Source: Pseudanabaenaceae cyanobacterium SKYG29 (GTDB lineage Bacteria; Cyanobacteriota; Cyanobacteriia; Pseudanabaenales; Pseudanabaenaceae). From it: a stretch of 64,000 nt of DNA. Position 1 is the stretch's first letter; each line of letters opens with the position of its first letter. The stretch spans positions 1 through 64,000 of the forward strand of contig JANWWT010000001.1 in assembly GCA_025055675.1 (NCBI GenBank), written 5' to 3'. Position numbers and translations under genes: made by a program. Positions 27,860 through 36,636 of this stretch are shown one piece after another. The notes below the pieces were generated by a model, which was given only the letters and a program-made list of their open reading frames with translations, was not told the DNA's origin and made no database searches.

Positions 27860-29703
27860 CTGGTAGGATTTTCTACCCGCTGTACCTGAGAGTAACGCTC
27901 CACTGCTTGAGTGAGGTCAAACAGAGTTTGCTGCAGAGCCTTATGTTTCTCCTTGATCTCCTCTAGTTGGATTTCATCCTGCTCCAGGAGTTCCTTCAAG
28001 GCGGCAAGGTTTTGCTGGGCAGGTTTGCGCAAACTTTCTGTAATCACTACAGGTCCATGGTCTGCCAACATTTGCTCCACACTGCGAATCAAACTAGTGG
28101 AGATATTGCGCATATTGGCAATCTCTTTACGCATCATGTCTTCCTCGCGATAGACCTCCTCTTCCATAATTGCCCTCTGAATCTCCGTCGGGCTTAACCC
28201 ACCTGTATTGGTAATACTAATACTCTGCTCCACGCCTGTGTCTATATCGCGGGCAGAGACTTTCAAAATCCCATTTGCATCTATATCAAAAGATACCTCA
28301 ATCTGGGGTACGCCGCGGGGTGCTGGTCTAATTCCTGTTAGTTCAAAGCGTCCCAGAGTTTTGTTGTCCTTTGCCATTGCCCGCTCCCCCTGGAGGATGT
28401 GAATCTCCACCGTGGATTGGTTGTCCGCCGCCGTCGAGAATATCTGGGTTTTGCTGGTGGGAATCGTGGAGTTGCGCTCCAATATCTTCGTGAATACACC
28501 CCCCATGGTCTCTAACCCGATCGACAGGGGAATCACATCCAACAGAAGTAGGTCTTTTACTTCTCCCCCCAATATCCCCGCCTGCACCGCTGCTCCGATC
28601 GCTACCGCTTCATCGGGATTGACAGATTGCTCCGGCTTCTTGCCATCAAAGAATTTGGTAATTGCCTCCTGTACAGCAGGAATCCGCGTAGAGCCACCCA
28701 CCAGGATAATCCGATCGATTTCCTTTGTCGTCAACCCTGCATCCTTGAGGGCTTGGGCAGTTGGCTCTAGGGTCATTTTGACCAAATGGGCAGTCAGTTC
28801 ATCAAATTTTGCCCGCGTCAGTTCCACCTCCAAATTCTTTGGTCCACTGGCATCCACAGCAATAAAGGGGAGATTAATGAGGGAGATAGGGGCACGGGAT
28901 AGTTCTATCTTGGCGTTCTCCGCTGCTTCCCGTAGGCGTTGCATTGCCGCTTTATCTTCCCTCAGGTCAATCCCATGCTCCTCCTTGAAGTTCTCTACTA
29001 GCCACTTGACAATGCAGGCATCAAAGTCATCTCCCCCCAAGTGGTTGTTACCAGAGGTAGAGATTACCTCAAATACCCCGTCTCCCAATTGCAGGATGGA
29101 GACATCAAAAGTACCACCCCCTAGGTCAAACACCAGTATTTTTTGCCCTTTGTCCTGCTTGTCCATCCCGTAGGCAAGAGCAGCTGCTGTCGGCTCGTTG
29201 ACAATGCGCTTGACATCCAAACCCGCAATTTGTCCCGCATCTTTGGTCGCTTGCCGTTGGGCATCAGTAAAATAAGCAGGCACGGTAATCACTGCTTCCG
29301 TTACCCGTTCCCCTAGATAGTTCTCCGCGTCCTCCTTGAGCTTACTCAAAATCATGGCAGAAATTTGTTGGGGAGTATAGGTTTTTTCCCCAATCATTAC
29401 ATCCACCGTACCATCCTTGCCCATGGTTAGAGTGTAGGGCACGCGGGAGCGCTCGTCTTCTGTTTCATCCCACCGCCTACCAATGAATCGCTTGATACTG
29501 TAAACTGTGTTGGCGGCATTGGTAATCATCTGGCGTTTAGCTACTTGACCTACCACCCGCTCTTTGCCATCCTTCAGGAAACCCACAATGCTGGGGGTAG
29601 TACGCCCCCCCTCGGCACTAGTGATAACCACAGGTTTCCCACCTTCTAACACTGCTACACAACTATTAGTGGTACCGAGGTCAATGCCGATGATCTTGCC
29701 CAT
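27856..29703 (-). CDS. dnaK: Molecular chaperone DnaK (Hsp70), grpE-linked copy
   Basis: A 615-residue Hsp70. ATPase motifs are [17 protein letters not shown] (N-terminus), [14 protein letters not shown] and [13 protein letters not shown]; the interdomain linker is [17 protein letters not shown]; the substrate domain and helical lid follow. It ends in a neutral tail (RVENPTS) and lacks the acidic end common in Hsp70s. It lies 31 bp downstream of grpE on the same strand, so it is a GrpE-linked unit, but no dnaJ follows. It is clearly different from the DnaK2-type copy at the right edge (NSCVAV against NSVVAV), so the genome has at least two Hsp70s. Confidence 0.97.
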   Translation of the reverse strand: MGKIIGIDLGTTNSCVAVLEGGKPVVITSAEGGRTTPSIVGFLKDGKERVVGQVAKRQMITNAANTVYSIKRFIGRRWDETEDERSRVPYTLTMGKDGTVDVMIGEKTYTPQQISAMILSKLKEDAENYLGERVTEAVITVPAYFTDAQRQATKDAGQIAGLDVKRIVNEPTAAALAYGMDKQDKGQKILVFDLGGGTFDVSILQLGDGVFEVISTSGNNHLGGDDFDACIVKWLVENFKEEHGIDLREDKAAMQRLREAAENAKIELSRAPISLINLPFIAVDASGPKNLEVELTRAKFDELTAHLVKMTLEPTAQALKDAGLTTKEIDRIILVGGSTRIPAVQEAITKFFDGKKPEQSVNPDEAVAIGAAVQAGILGGEVKDLLLLDVIPLSIGLETMGGVFTKILERNSTIPTSKTQIFSTAADNQSTVEIHILQGERAMAKDNKTLGRFELTGIRPAPRGVPQIEVSFDIDANGILKVSARDIDTGVEQSISITNTGGLSPTEIQRAIMEEEVYREEDMMRKEIANMRNISTSLIRSVEQMLADHGPVVITESLRKPAQQNLAALKELLEQDEIQLEEIKEKHKALQQTLFDLTQAVERYSQVQRVENPTS

Positions 29704-29734
29704 ACTACGGTTTCGCCTTTACATACCTTTCAGT

Positions 29735-30448
29735 TTACCCATTTGTCACCTCGTTGGCTACAACTTTTTCCGCTGGCGGGATGGCAACTTTAACTAGGGC
29801 ATGGCGCAGCACTTTCTCCCCTAGCATGTAGCCCGGTTGTACTTCTACTACCACTGTACCTTCTGCGTATTCCGTAGTCTCTTCCTGGGCAATTGCCTCC
29901 TGTAAGTTGGGGTCAAAGGGCTGCCCTACTACTTGCATCCGCGCTACCCCTAGGTCTTTCAGGCTTTTCGTAAAGTTGCGATAGACAGACTGATAACTGT
30001 TGTGAATTTTGGCTTCTCCCTCATTGTTAGGCTTGATCTGCAGTTGTGCTCGCTCGAAGTCGTCCACAATGGGTAGAATTTTACGCAACAGTTTGATGGT
30101 AATCCGCTCTTCTTGCTCCTCCTTTTCGCGCAATGTCCGTTTACGGTAGTTGTCAAAGTCAGCGTAGAGGCGTTTGTACTGGTTGTCTTTCTCCTCCAGT
30201 TGCTTGGTCAGTTCCATAATCTGATTGGTTAGATTGGCTACCTTTTGTTCGTGCTTCTGTTTGAGAGTCTCTAAGTCTTCCCCTGCCCCCTGGGGTTCCT
30301 CTGTGCTAACGACTGCTGGTGCTGCCTCTGCTGCCTCTACTACTTCTATTAGTTCACCAATGTTAATTTCTTCTTCCTCTGCGAGGTCTGGCAGCTCTTC
30401 GTTGTTTTCGTTGTCTGGCAATATTTCTTCTGTCATTGCGTCACTCAC
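29735..30448 (-). CDS. grpE: Nucleotide exchange factor GrpE
   Basis: A 237-residue protein. An acidic disordered N-terminus (about residues 1-60) is followed by a long coiled coil (LETLKQKHEQKVANLTNQIM onward) with YADFDNYRKRTLRE, and the C-terminal beta domain with VVGQPFDPNLQEAIAQE and GYMLGEKVLRHALVKVA. It releases ADP from DnaK. The start is the GTG at 30448 or the ATG at 30436; no strong ribosome site separates them. A TATAAT-like -10 lies at 30472-30467. No CIRCE element was seen. Confidence 0.95.
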   Translation of the reverse strand: MSDAMTEEILPDNENNEELPDLAEEEEINIGELIEVVEAAEAAPAVVSTEEPQGAGEDLETLKQKHEQKVANLTNQIMELTKQLEEKDNQYKRLYADFDNYRKRTLREKEEQEERITIKLLRKILPIVDDFERAQLQIKPNNEGEAKIHNSYQSVYRNFTKSLKDLGVARMQVVGQPFDPNLQEAIAQEETTEYAEGTVVVEVQPGYMLGEKVLRHALVKVAIPPAEKVVANEVTNG

Positions 30449-30466
30449 ACAGATAGGCTGTTAAAA

Positions 30467-30472
30467 ATTATA
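30467..30472 (-). promoter_or_regulatory. Candidate -10 for the grpE-dnaK operon
   Basis: TATAAT on the minus strand, 18 bp before the GTG and 30 bp before the ATG of grpE; the -35 region is weak. It lies in the 71-bp divergent gap shared with the metallo-hydrolase gene. Confidence 0.4.
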
Positions 30473-30519
30473 TCTCTATAGACTACACTATTTGAGGCAA
30501 TCGCTGACGGGAATTTGCT

Positions 30520-31485
30520 ATGGCAAGGATGTGGTACAGGGGAGTGGGGGCGTTACTGCTGAGTATGCTAGCCTTTGTGCTGACTTGGGCGACTGTGCTG
30601 TCGCAGCCACAATCTGGGTTAGATTTGGCTAAAGCAGGTCTGCAATTGCAGCAGGTTGGGTCAGGGGTTTATGCTCTGGTGGGGCAAGAGGACATTCCCC
30701 CCGCTAGTCCCGATCGCTGTTTTGTCAATGGGGGATTTGTGATTGGCAGTGAAGGGGTGTTGGTTATTGATACTCTTCCCACTCCCCGGTTGGCGGAGCT
30801 GCTGTTTGCCACGATTAAGTCCTTGACGGATAAGCCAATTCGCTATGTCATCAATACTCACTTCCATCCTGACCACACGGGGGGCAACGCGGTGCCTGCC
30901 CAGCAGAATATTCCGATCGTGGGGCGCGGGCGCATTCGAGAACTGATGGCTAGGACTAATCCCCAACTGGTACCCCCCAACGTAATTATCAATAGCGAAA
31001 CAGAATTTTGGTTGGGCGATCGCCGCGTCCGGGTCGAGCGGGTAGAGGGACATGCCAAGGGAACGGATTTGGTGGTCTATGTCCCCGATGCCAAGGTGTT
31101 GTTTGCCGGGGATATGGTGTTTAACCAGAGATTCCCCTTTACAGGGGACGGCAATATTAAAGAGTGGCAGGGCAGTTTGTACCGCTTAATTACTACCTAC
31201 CCCGATGCCAAAGTGGTGCCCGGTCATGGGGAGGTAGGGGATGTGTCTATTTTGCGGGCCCAGTTTGCCTACTTTAATTTCCTGGAACAGTTAGCTTTGT
31301 CCTGGAAGGCGCAGGGTTTAAGCAAAGAGCAGGCGATCGCTCAGTCTCAGGAGATTCCCCCTGCCTACAAAGACTACAAATTTCAGGGTCTCTATGCTGG
31401 TAACCCCAATACAGGGCTACAGAATAATCTGGACTCTGCCTATGACCAGTTCGCCCGCAGTCTAGGTATTCCCCTCTTGCCCTAG
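30520..31485 (+). CDS. Metallo-beta-lactamase-fold hydrolase, exported
   Basis: A 321-residue protein. A signal-like N-terminus (WYRGVGALLLSMLAFVLTWA, cleavage near LSQPQ) suggests a periplasmic location. The metal motif is THFHPDHTGG (about residues 116-125), followed by GHAKGTDLVVY, AGDMVFNQRF and VPGHGEVG. The layout matches the quinoprotein-relay-type or SoxH-like MBL subgroup, whose substrates are mostly unknown. It is divergent from grpE, and its 3' end overlaps the convergent hydrolase by 24 bp. Confidence 0.9.
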   Translation: MARMWYRGVGALLLSMLAFVLTWATVLSQPQSGLDLAKAGLQLQQVGSGVYALVGQEDIPPASPDRCFVNGGFVIGSEGVLVIDTLPTPRLAELLFATIKSLTDKPIRYVINTHFHPDHTGGNAVPAQQNIPIVGRGRIRELMARTNPQLVPPNVIINSETEFWLGDRRVRVERVEGHAKGTDLVVYVPDAKVLFAGDMVFNQRFPFTGDGNIKEWQGSLYRLITTYPDAKVVPGHGEVGDVSILRAQFAYFNFLEQLALSWKAQGLSKEQAIAQSQEIPPAYKDYKFQGLYAGNPNTGLQNNLDSAYDQFARSLGIPLLP

Positions 31486-32355
31486 CCAATATTGCAGAAG
31501 CAGGGGATTGACTACCTGCGGCAGTTCGTCCTGGGGACAGTGACCAGCACCCACAATGGGAATAAACGCCTGCACAGCGGGATACCTTTGCCAGGTTTGG
31601 GCAATACCGATCGGTTCCCAGGGGTCTTCCGTACCCCAGAGTAAAACAGCGGGACAGGGTAAGGTCTCTAGTAGCTCTTCTGGGGTCGGTCCGCCGGAGT
31701 AGCGCACGAATGCCACAAATACATCCAAAGCACCGGGGTCATAGGCAGGTTGCTGCAGCATCTCTACCAGTTCCGGTGTAATTGCGCTCTTTTGGGCATA
31801 GGCTTGCTGGAGAATTTGGCGAATCGCCTGGGGCTGCCGCACCTGGGCAAAAAATAGCTGGGCAAAGGGACGAAAAGCAAGTAAATTTTGCATCACCTGC
31901 GCACCTAGGGACTGGTACCAAGGCAGATGGACTCTTTTTTTCTCGTGTAGTTGGCGCAGAGAACAGTTGAGGAGGATGGTCTTGAGCACTAAGGAGGGAG
32001 CATAGTGGGCTGCCTGCATTGCCACGATCGCCCCGATGGAATTCCCCGCTAAGGTTACTGGTGTGCCCACAATTTCCTGGCAAAAATCCACGACCAACTT
32101 TCCCCAGGTAGCAAAGGTGTAATTCACAGTCGGACTAGGCGCAGGTTTAGCGGAAGCGCCAAATCCCAGTAAATCCAGGGCATAGACTCGTCCCTCTGTT
32201 GCCAGGGCGGGTATATTTTTCCGCCAATGCCCACTGGAAGCGCCAAAACCATGGATTAGCACTAGGGCTGGTCGCTCCCTGTCCCCCAGCTCTCCCGCTG
32301 CTCTGTAGCTAATCTTGTGCCCTCGCCACTCCCAGGTTGTCTGTAGGGTTCCCAT
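31462..32355 (-). CDS. Alpha/beta-fold hydrolase
   Basis: A 297-residue protein. LVLIHGFGASSGHWRKNI is the oxyanion-hole region (about residues 32-49), AGNSIGAIVAMQAA holds the nucleophile elbow G-N-S-I-G (about residue 108), LLWGTEDPW carries the acid and GAGHCPQDELP the catalytic histidine. Plant and cyanobacterial relatives include pheophytinase-like and other lipid or pigment esterases, but the substrate cannot be read from sequence. It lies 27 bp downstream of ndhD on the same strand. Confidence 0.9.
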   Translation of the reverse strand: MGTLQTTWEWRGHKISYRAAGELGDRERPALVLIHGFGASSGHWRKNIPALATEGRVYALDLLGFGASAKPAPSPTVNYTFATWGKLVVDFCQEIVGTPVTLAGNSIGAIVAMQAAHYAPSLVLKTILLNCSLRQLHEKKRVHLPWYQSLGAQVMQNLLAFRPFAQLFFAQVRQPQAIRQILQQAYAQKSAITPELVEMLQQPAYDPGALDVFVAFVRYSGGPTPEELLETLPCPAVLLWGTEDPWEPIGIAQTWQRYPAVQAFIPIVGAGHCPQDELPQVVNPLLLQYWLGQEGNT

Positions 32356-32382
32356 AACAAAACTTAATTTTTTGTTACTATT

Positions 32383-33837
32383 CTAATTGATGCTCCAGGA
32401 CTGCGTAGTGGCGGTAATCCAGCGCAACAGGGCTTGCGGTTGCATGCCCAAAAACACCACGATCGTGCTGATTACAATGCTAGGCAAGCGGTCTGACCAG
32501 GTGACAGCGGGAATGTTATCTTGGCACAGACGACCGAAGAAGGCCTTGTCCAAAAGGATCAGGAAGTAAACCGCTGTTAAACCACTCCCCACCATACATA
32601 AGACCGTCTGCCCAGGGAAAACAGGAAAACTACCCCGAAAAATTAAAAACTCTGCCACGAAACCCATCATGCCAGGAATACCCGCACTTGCCATTGCCCC
32701 TAGGACACTCAAACTGCCAATCAGGGGCAACCCCCGTTCGGGATTGAAGAGACCACTTAAACGATCGAGGTCACGCGTCCCCAACTTGTGATAAATCACC
32801 CCCACCAACAGGAACAGCAGCGCGGAGATCAGACCATGACTGACCATTTGCATTGTCACTCCCGCAATTGCTAGGGGTGTACCCGCGGCTAACCCCAGCA
32901 GGATGTAGCCCATATGACCGATGGAGCTAAATGCTACCATCTTCTTCATATCCTTTTGGGTGATTGCCACCAAACAGCCGTAGAGGACAGACACTACTGC
33001 CCAGATTGCTAGCAAAGGAGCAAAGCGATGCCACGCCTGGGGAAACAGCCCCACGCCAAACCGCAGCAGCCCGTAGGTACCCAACTTCAGCAGTACCCCC
33101 GCCAACAACACCGATATGGGCGTAGAAGCTTCCACATGGGCATCGGGCAACCAGGTATGGAAGGGTACAAGGGGAATTTTAATGCCGAAAGCAAGTAGAA
33201 AGATAATTAGGAGCAGAGCCTCCAGGGAGGGAGCAAACTGACGCGCCTGCAAATCGGCAAAGTCAAAGCTGAGGGGCAAATTGTTTTCACTCAAACCCAC
33301 GATCCCGTAGCACCCACCCAGCAGGAGAATTCCGGATAAAGCTGTGAAAATTAAGAACTTAGTAGCAGCATAGCCCCGCCGCCCGCCCCCCCAGATGGCT
33401 ATCAGTAAATAGAGGGGGATAAGTTCCACTTCGTAGAAAAGAAAGAACAGGAGAGCATTCTGGGCTAGAAATACTCCTGCTACACCCCCCGCCAACAAGA
33501 ATAAAAGGGCATAATAGAGTTGGGGGCGACTGATCCCTTTAGGAGTACTGTAAACAGCTATCCAAATCAAAAGACTGTTGAGAATAACTAGGGGTAGGGA
33601 AATACCATCGATCCCCAGGCGGTAGGAAATACCCAAAACACTAATCCAGGTTAGATTTTCCTCCAGCTGCAGATTAGCTTGACTGGGGTCAAATTGAGTC
33701 AAGAGAAACCCCGTGAGACCCAGCAAACCTGTTGCTCCCCCCAGGGCAAGATTGCGCACAACACCATTTTTCTCCCTGGGCAAAGAGGCTAGTAACACTG
33801 CCCACACTACAGGGAACCATAGAACTAAACTCAACAT
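32383..33837 (-). CDS. ndhD: NDH-1 complex subunit NdhD (NuoM-like), NdhD3/D4-like
   Basis: A 484-residue proton-pumping antiporter-like subunit with about 14 membrane helices. Conserved elements are LFFLFYEVELIPLYLLIAIWGG (key Glu in TM5), YAATKF, PFHTWLPDAHVEASTPISV, and KDMKKMVAFSSIGHMGY. The N-terminal segment (LGISYRLGIDGISLPLVILN) and total length look closer to NdhD3/NdhD4, which serve CO2-uptake NDH-1 complexes, than to the longer NdhD1/D2. However, ndhF3/4 and cup genes are not next to it. It is four bases downstream of the nitroreductase gene. Confidence 0.93.
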   Translation of the reverse strand: MLSLVLWFPVVWAVLLASLPREKNGVVRNLALGGATGLLGLTGFLLTQFDPSQANLQLEENLTWISVLGISYRLGIDGISLPLVILNSLLIWIAVYSTPKGISRPQLYYALLFLLAGGVAGVFLAQNALLFFLFYEVELIPLYLLIAIWGGGRRGYAATKFLIFTALSGILLLGGCYGIVGLSENNLPLSFDFADLQARQFAPSLEALLLIIFLLAFGIKIPLVPFHTWLPDAHVEASTPISVLLAGVLLKLGTYGLLRFGVGLFPQAWHRFAPLLAIWAVVSVLYGCLVAITQKDMKKMVAFSSIGHMGYILLGLAAGTPLAIAGVTMQMVSHGLISALLFLLVGVIYHKLGTRDLDRLSGLFNPERGLPLIGSLSVLGAMASAGIPGMMGFVAEFLIFRGSFPVFPGQTVLCMVGSGLTAVYFLILLDKAFFGRLCQDNIPAVTWSDRLPSIVISTIVVFLGMQPQALLRWITATTQSWSIN

Positions 33838-33841
33838 AGTT

Positions 33842-34492
33842 TTAGGGTAGGTAAGTCACTATCTCAGATTTGGCAAAGCGCACCTTGGGACGCATAGCGT
33901 TTTTATCATCAGCCGCCCTGTAGCCCGCCGGGCACAACACCACCGATCGGTAACCCCGCTGCGGCAAGCTCAAAATCTCATCGTACTTCGCAGGTATAAA
34001 CCCCTCCATGGGACAGGTATCCACTCCTAGCATTGCCGCTGCCGTCATAAATTGTCCCAAAGCAATGTAAACCTGTTTCGTCGCCCACTCCTGTAAATTG
34101 ACGGGGGGTTTTTCGATAAAGCCTTTTAACATACTGCCAAAGCTCTCTAACTTTTCCAGGGGAACGCCCTGCACCTCTGCCATCCGCCGCAAATACCGAT
34201 CGGCATATTCCGTATCCAAATTGATCTTGATGGCAAACACCACCAAATGGGAAGCATCCACCACCTGAGTTTGGTTGAAGGAATGGGGGAGGAGTTGCTG
34301 ACGGAGGTCAGGGTCCTGAATGACAAAAAACTGCCAGGGCTGCAGCCCGAAGGAGGAAGGGGCTAAAACCAAACTATCTTCTAAAGCTTCCCAAATTGCC
34401 AGGGGGATTTTACGGGTAGGGTCAAACTTTTTCGTAGCATAACGCCACTTGAGGTTACTGACTAATTGTTGCGGAGAGATAAAGGTGTCCAT
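33842..34492 (-). CDS. Nitroreductase-family NAD(P)H-dependent oxidoreductase
   Basis: A 216-residue FMN enzyme from the ATG at 34492; an in-frame ATG at 34522 would add ten residues and neither has a good ribosome site. Motifs are LKWRYATKKFDPTRK (FMN phosphate contact), EDSLVLAPSSFGLQPWQFFVI and GVDTCPMEGFIPAKYDEIL, the typical NfsB/oxygen-insensitive subgroup. The physiological acceptor is unknown. It is probably co-transcribed with ndhD. Confidence 0.9.
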   Translation of the reverse strand: MDTFISPQQLVSNLKWRYATKKFDPTRKIPLAIWEALEDSLVLAPSSFGLQPWQFFVIQDPDLRQQLLPHSFNQTQVVDASHLVVFAIKINLDTEYADRYLRRMAEVQGVPLEKLESFGSMLKGFIEKPPVNLQEWATKQVYIALGQFMTAAAMLGVDTCPMEGFIPAKYDEILSLPQRGYRSVVLCPAGYRAADDKNAMRPKVRFAKSEIVTYLP

Positions 34493-34645
34493 GCTGTAGA
34501 CCGATCGTTTTTCTCCCTGCATTATAGGAACAAAAGCTTACCCCCTGTCACTCCCCAGTTAGGTAATCCAGGAGAATTAGTCGGCAGAGGGAAACACAAG
34601 ATTAACTGTGCCTAGGCAGTTGCTTCCCACAATTTCCCATACCTA

Positions 34646-34660
34646 ATGCAATAATTGCAT
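34646..34660. promoter_or_regulatory. 7-1-7 palindrome, possible Fur-family operator
   Basis: ATGCAAT-A-ATTGCAT is a perfect 15-bp inverted repeat with a one-base centre, the geometry of Fur and PerR boxes. It lies between an iron-uptake-type porin gene and a nitroreductase gene. The central AATAATT also occurs in the dps operator at 57363-57377. Confidence 0.5.
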
Positions 34661-34751
34661 CAGAGGCGGTTCAAATCAGCAGAGAGTTGAGGCAGAGAAA
34701 ATATCAGCAGGGACTTTCGTGAAGAGGATAAGTTTGGTATGGTTATAGACA

Positions 34752-34792
34752 GCCTAGACCCAAAGGCATGGGGGATAAATTTTCCTCTAGGC
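34752..34792 (+). other. Possible leader stem-loop of the porin mRNA
   Basis: GCCTAGA at 34752-34758 pairs with TCTAGGC at 34786-34792; the 27-base interior can form a second small CCC/GGG hairpin. It could be an mRNA structure only if transcription starts upstream of it. Confidence 0.35.
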
Positions 34793-34857
34793 ACGTCTAT
34801 CTATCTGCTATACCAGCGGGTAGAATAACAAGGTGAGTTACTCTTGAGGAGTGAATG

Positions 34858-36528
34858 ATGGCAAAAAACTGGACATTGGTAGGTGGTTTGGCTGGCACGG
34901 CAGTTCTATTGTCGATGGGAGCACAAGCCCAAATGGTGGGCACACCGGCAAGTAAGATTTTAGAACGCATTAGTGAATTGCAGGGTGGTACACCCAAGGC
35001 AGAGGAAGTGGCACAGGTCACCTCGGTTTCGGAACTGTCTGACGTAAAGCCAACGGATTGGGCATTTTCTGCTCTTCAATCTCTGGTAGAGCGCTATGGC
35101 TGTATCGAGGGCTATCCCGATCGTACCTATAGAGGACAGCGGGCATTGAGTCGCTTTGAGTTTGCCGCGGGTTTGAATGCCTGTTTAGACAAAGTCAATG
35201 AACTGATTGCTGCTGGTTTAGCTGATAAAGTTAGCAAAGACGACTTAGCAAATTTACAACGCCTGCAGGAAGAATTTGCCGCAGAGCTGGCAGCTGTCAA
35301 GGGACGTTTGGACACCCTGGAAGGTAAGGTGAGACGACTGGAAGGGCAGCAATTTTCCACGACGACTAAGCTGTCGGGGGAAGTGATTTTCGCTATTGCA
35401 GGAGGTGGTACGAGCAGCGGTTTCGGACCGAGCTTGGTGGCTAAGAACGGCAAGACGGGCACTCCCTTTACTGATACATCCACTAATGTGATTGCTAGTG
35501 CCAAGGCAGTTCTCAACTTCAATACTTCTTTTACAGGGAACGACTTGCTAGTAACAAGGCTAGAGAGCGGGATCGGTGGTGATGCAGTACAGTCTGGTTT
35601 GGCAGTCAACCCTGCTGGTAACTTGGGCTTTCTGGGATTTGCTACCTTTGGGCAGGACTTTGCTGGGTTAAAGAACACCTTCGCTCTTGGCAAACTGACC
35701 TATGATTTCCCCCTAGGGCGGGACTTCAACGTGACTCTGGGAGCAGCCATGGCTCCCTTTGACTATATCGACTTGAACAGTTTTGCCAACCTTAATTCCA
35801 GTGATTTCTCCAGTACCTTCTTTGTCAACAGCCCCTTTGCCATTTTGGTGGGTAGTGGTTCTGGGGCAGTGTTACGTTGGAATCCCGGTGGCGGCGATAT
35901 TACAATTAAGGCTCTCTATGTAGCGGCCAATGCCAGTGCCCCCACTGCGGGTCTCAATGCTGCTGACATCCGTACCAATCGGGGTCTCACGGGCGATCCC
36001 TACCAGGGCACGTTTGAACTGGAGTTTGCACCCAGGGACAAGGACGGCAATATTAAAAATTTTGCGCTCCGCCTACTATACAACAATGCTTCTGTCAGCA
36101 ATGCCACGATCAACACAGGAGTAGTCAACTTTGAATACGCTTTCTCCAAGAAAGTAGCCATTTTCGGGCGCTATGGCTTCGGCACGATCGATACCCGTGC
36201 CCAACAGATTGCTGCTAGCCAATTCCTGTCCAACTTTGTCAACAAAGATGCAACGGGCAATAGCATCTCTCCGCAAACCTGGATGGCAGGCTTTGCTTTT
36301 CCAGAGTTGTTCCGTCGCAACGATCTGCTGGGGATTGCTGTAGGTCAACCCTTTATTGAGAGTAAAGTCGGTAACACTACTCAGACCAATTTGGAAGTCT
36401 TCTACCGCATTCCTGTGTCTGACAATATCACGATTACTCCCGACTTGCAGTTTATCTTCAACCCCAACAACAACAGCGAGAACAGCACGATAACGATCGG
36501 GTCTCTGCGCACGACCTTTACTTTCTAA
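34858..36528 (+). CDS. Iron-uptake porin (SLH plus OprB-type beta-barrel)
   Basis: A 556-residue outer-membrane protein from the second of two adjacent ATG codons, which fits the GAGGAG ribosome site best. It has a signal peptide with LVGGLAGTAVLLSMGAQAQ. An SLH domain (about residues 55-115: VKPTDWAFSALQSLVERYGC, YPDRTYRGQRALSRFEFAAGLN) binds peptidoglycan. A coiled coil (ELAAVKGRLDTLEGKVRRLE) precedes the beta-barrel, which ends in the aromatic TTFTF. This architecture is the cyanobacterial porin family linked to iron uptake. A strong terminator follows. Confidence 0.93.
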   Translation: MAKNWTLVGGLAGTAVLLSMGAQAQMVGTPASKILERISELQGGTPKAEEVAQVTSVSELSDVKPTDWAFSALQSLVERYGCIEGYPDRTYRGQRALSRFEFAAGLNACLDKVNELIAAGLADKVSKDDLANLQRLQEEFAAELAAVKGRLDTLEGKVRRLEGQQFSTTTKLSGEVIFAIAGGGTSSGFGPSLVAKNGKTGTPFTDTSTNVIASAKAVLNFNTSFTGNDLLVTRLESGIGGDAVQSGLAVNPAGNLGFLGFATFGQDFAGLKNTFALGKLTYDFPLGRDFNVTLGAAMAPFDYIDLNSFANLNSSDFSSTFFVNSPFAILVGSGSGAVLRWNPGGGDITIKALYVAANASAPTAGLNAADIRTNRGLTGDPYQGTFELEFAPRDKDGNIKNFALRLLYNNASVSNATINTGVVNFEYAFSKKVAIFGRYGFGTIDTRAQQIAASQFLSNFVNKDATGNSISPQTWMAGFAFPELFRRNDLLGIAVGQPFIESKVGNTTQTNLEVFYRIPVSDNITITPDLQFIFNPNNNSENSTITIGSLRTTFTF

Positions 36529-36550
36529 GGCGGTGATTAGTAATGTATGG

Positions 36551-36581
36551 ATGGGGGGCAACAATGCTCCCCATTTTTTTT
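36551..36581 (+). terminator. Intrinsic terminator of the porin gene
   Basis: A 9-bp stem (36551-36559 with 36566-36574, one G-T pair, loop of six) is followed by a run of eight T residues. Confidence 0.9.
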
Positions 36582-36636
36582 GATCAGTTGTACTGGGTTT
36601 TAGGGCAAAATAAAGCACATGTAGCGACCAAATTTT

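Larger units (their letters stand above)
34523..34857. other. About 330-bp divergent region between nitroreductase and porin genes
   Basis: There is no protein-coding gene that I can support. It contains a 15-bp palindrome (34646-34660), a stem-loop (34752-34792) and a weak TAGAAT at 34821-34826 that could be the porin -10. The porin leader may therefore be short or up to about 200 bases. Confidence 0.6.

Noticed and set aside
28412-29173. A long open frame antisense to dnaK
   Set aside because: It mirrors conserved dnaK codons; no ribosome site or recognisable domain.
30449-30519. Search for a CIRCE element upstream of grpE-dnaK
   Set aside because: No TTAGCACTC-N9-GAGTGCTAA-like repeat is present.
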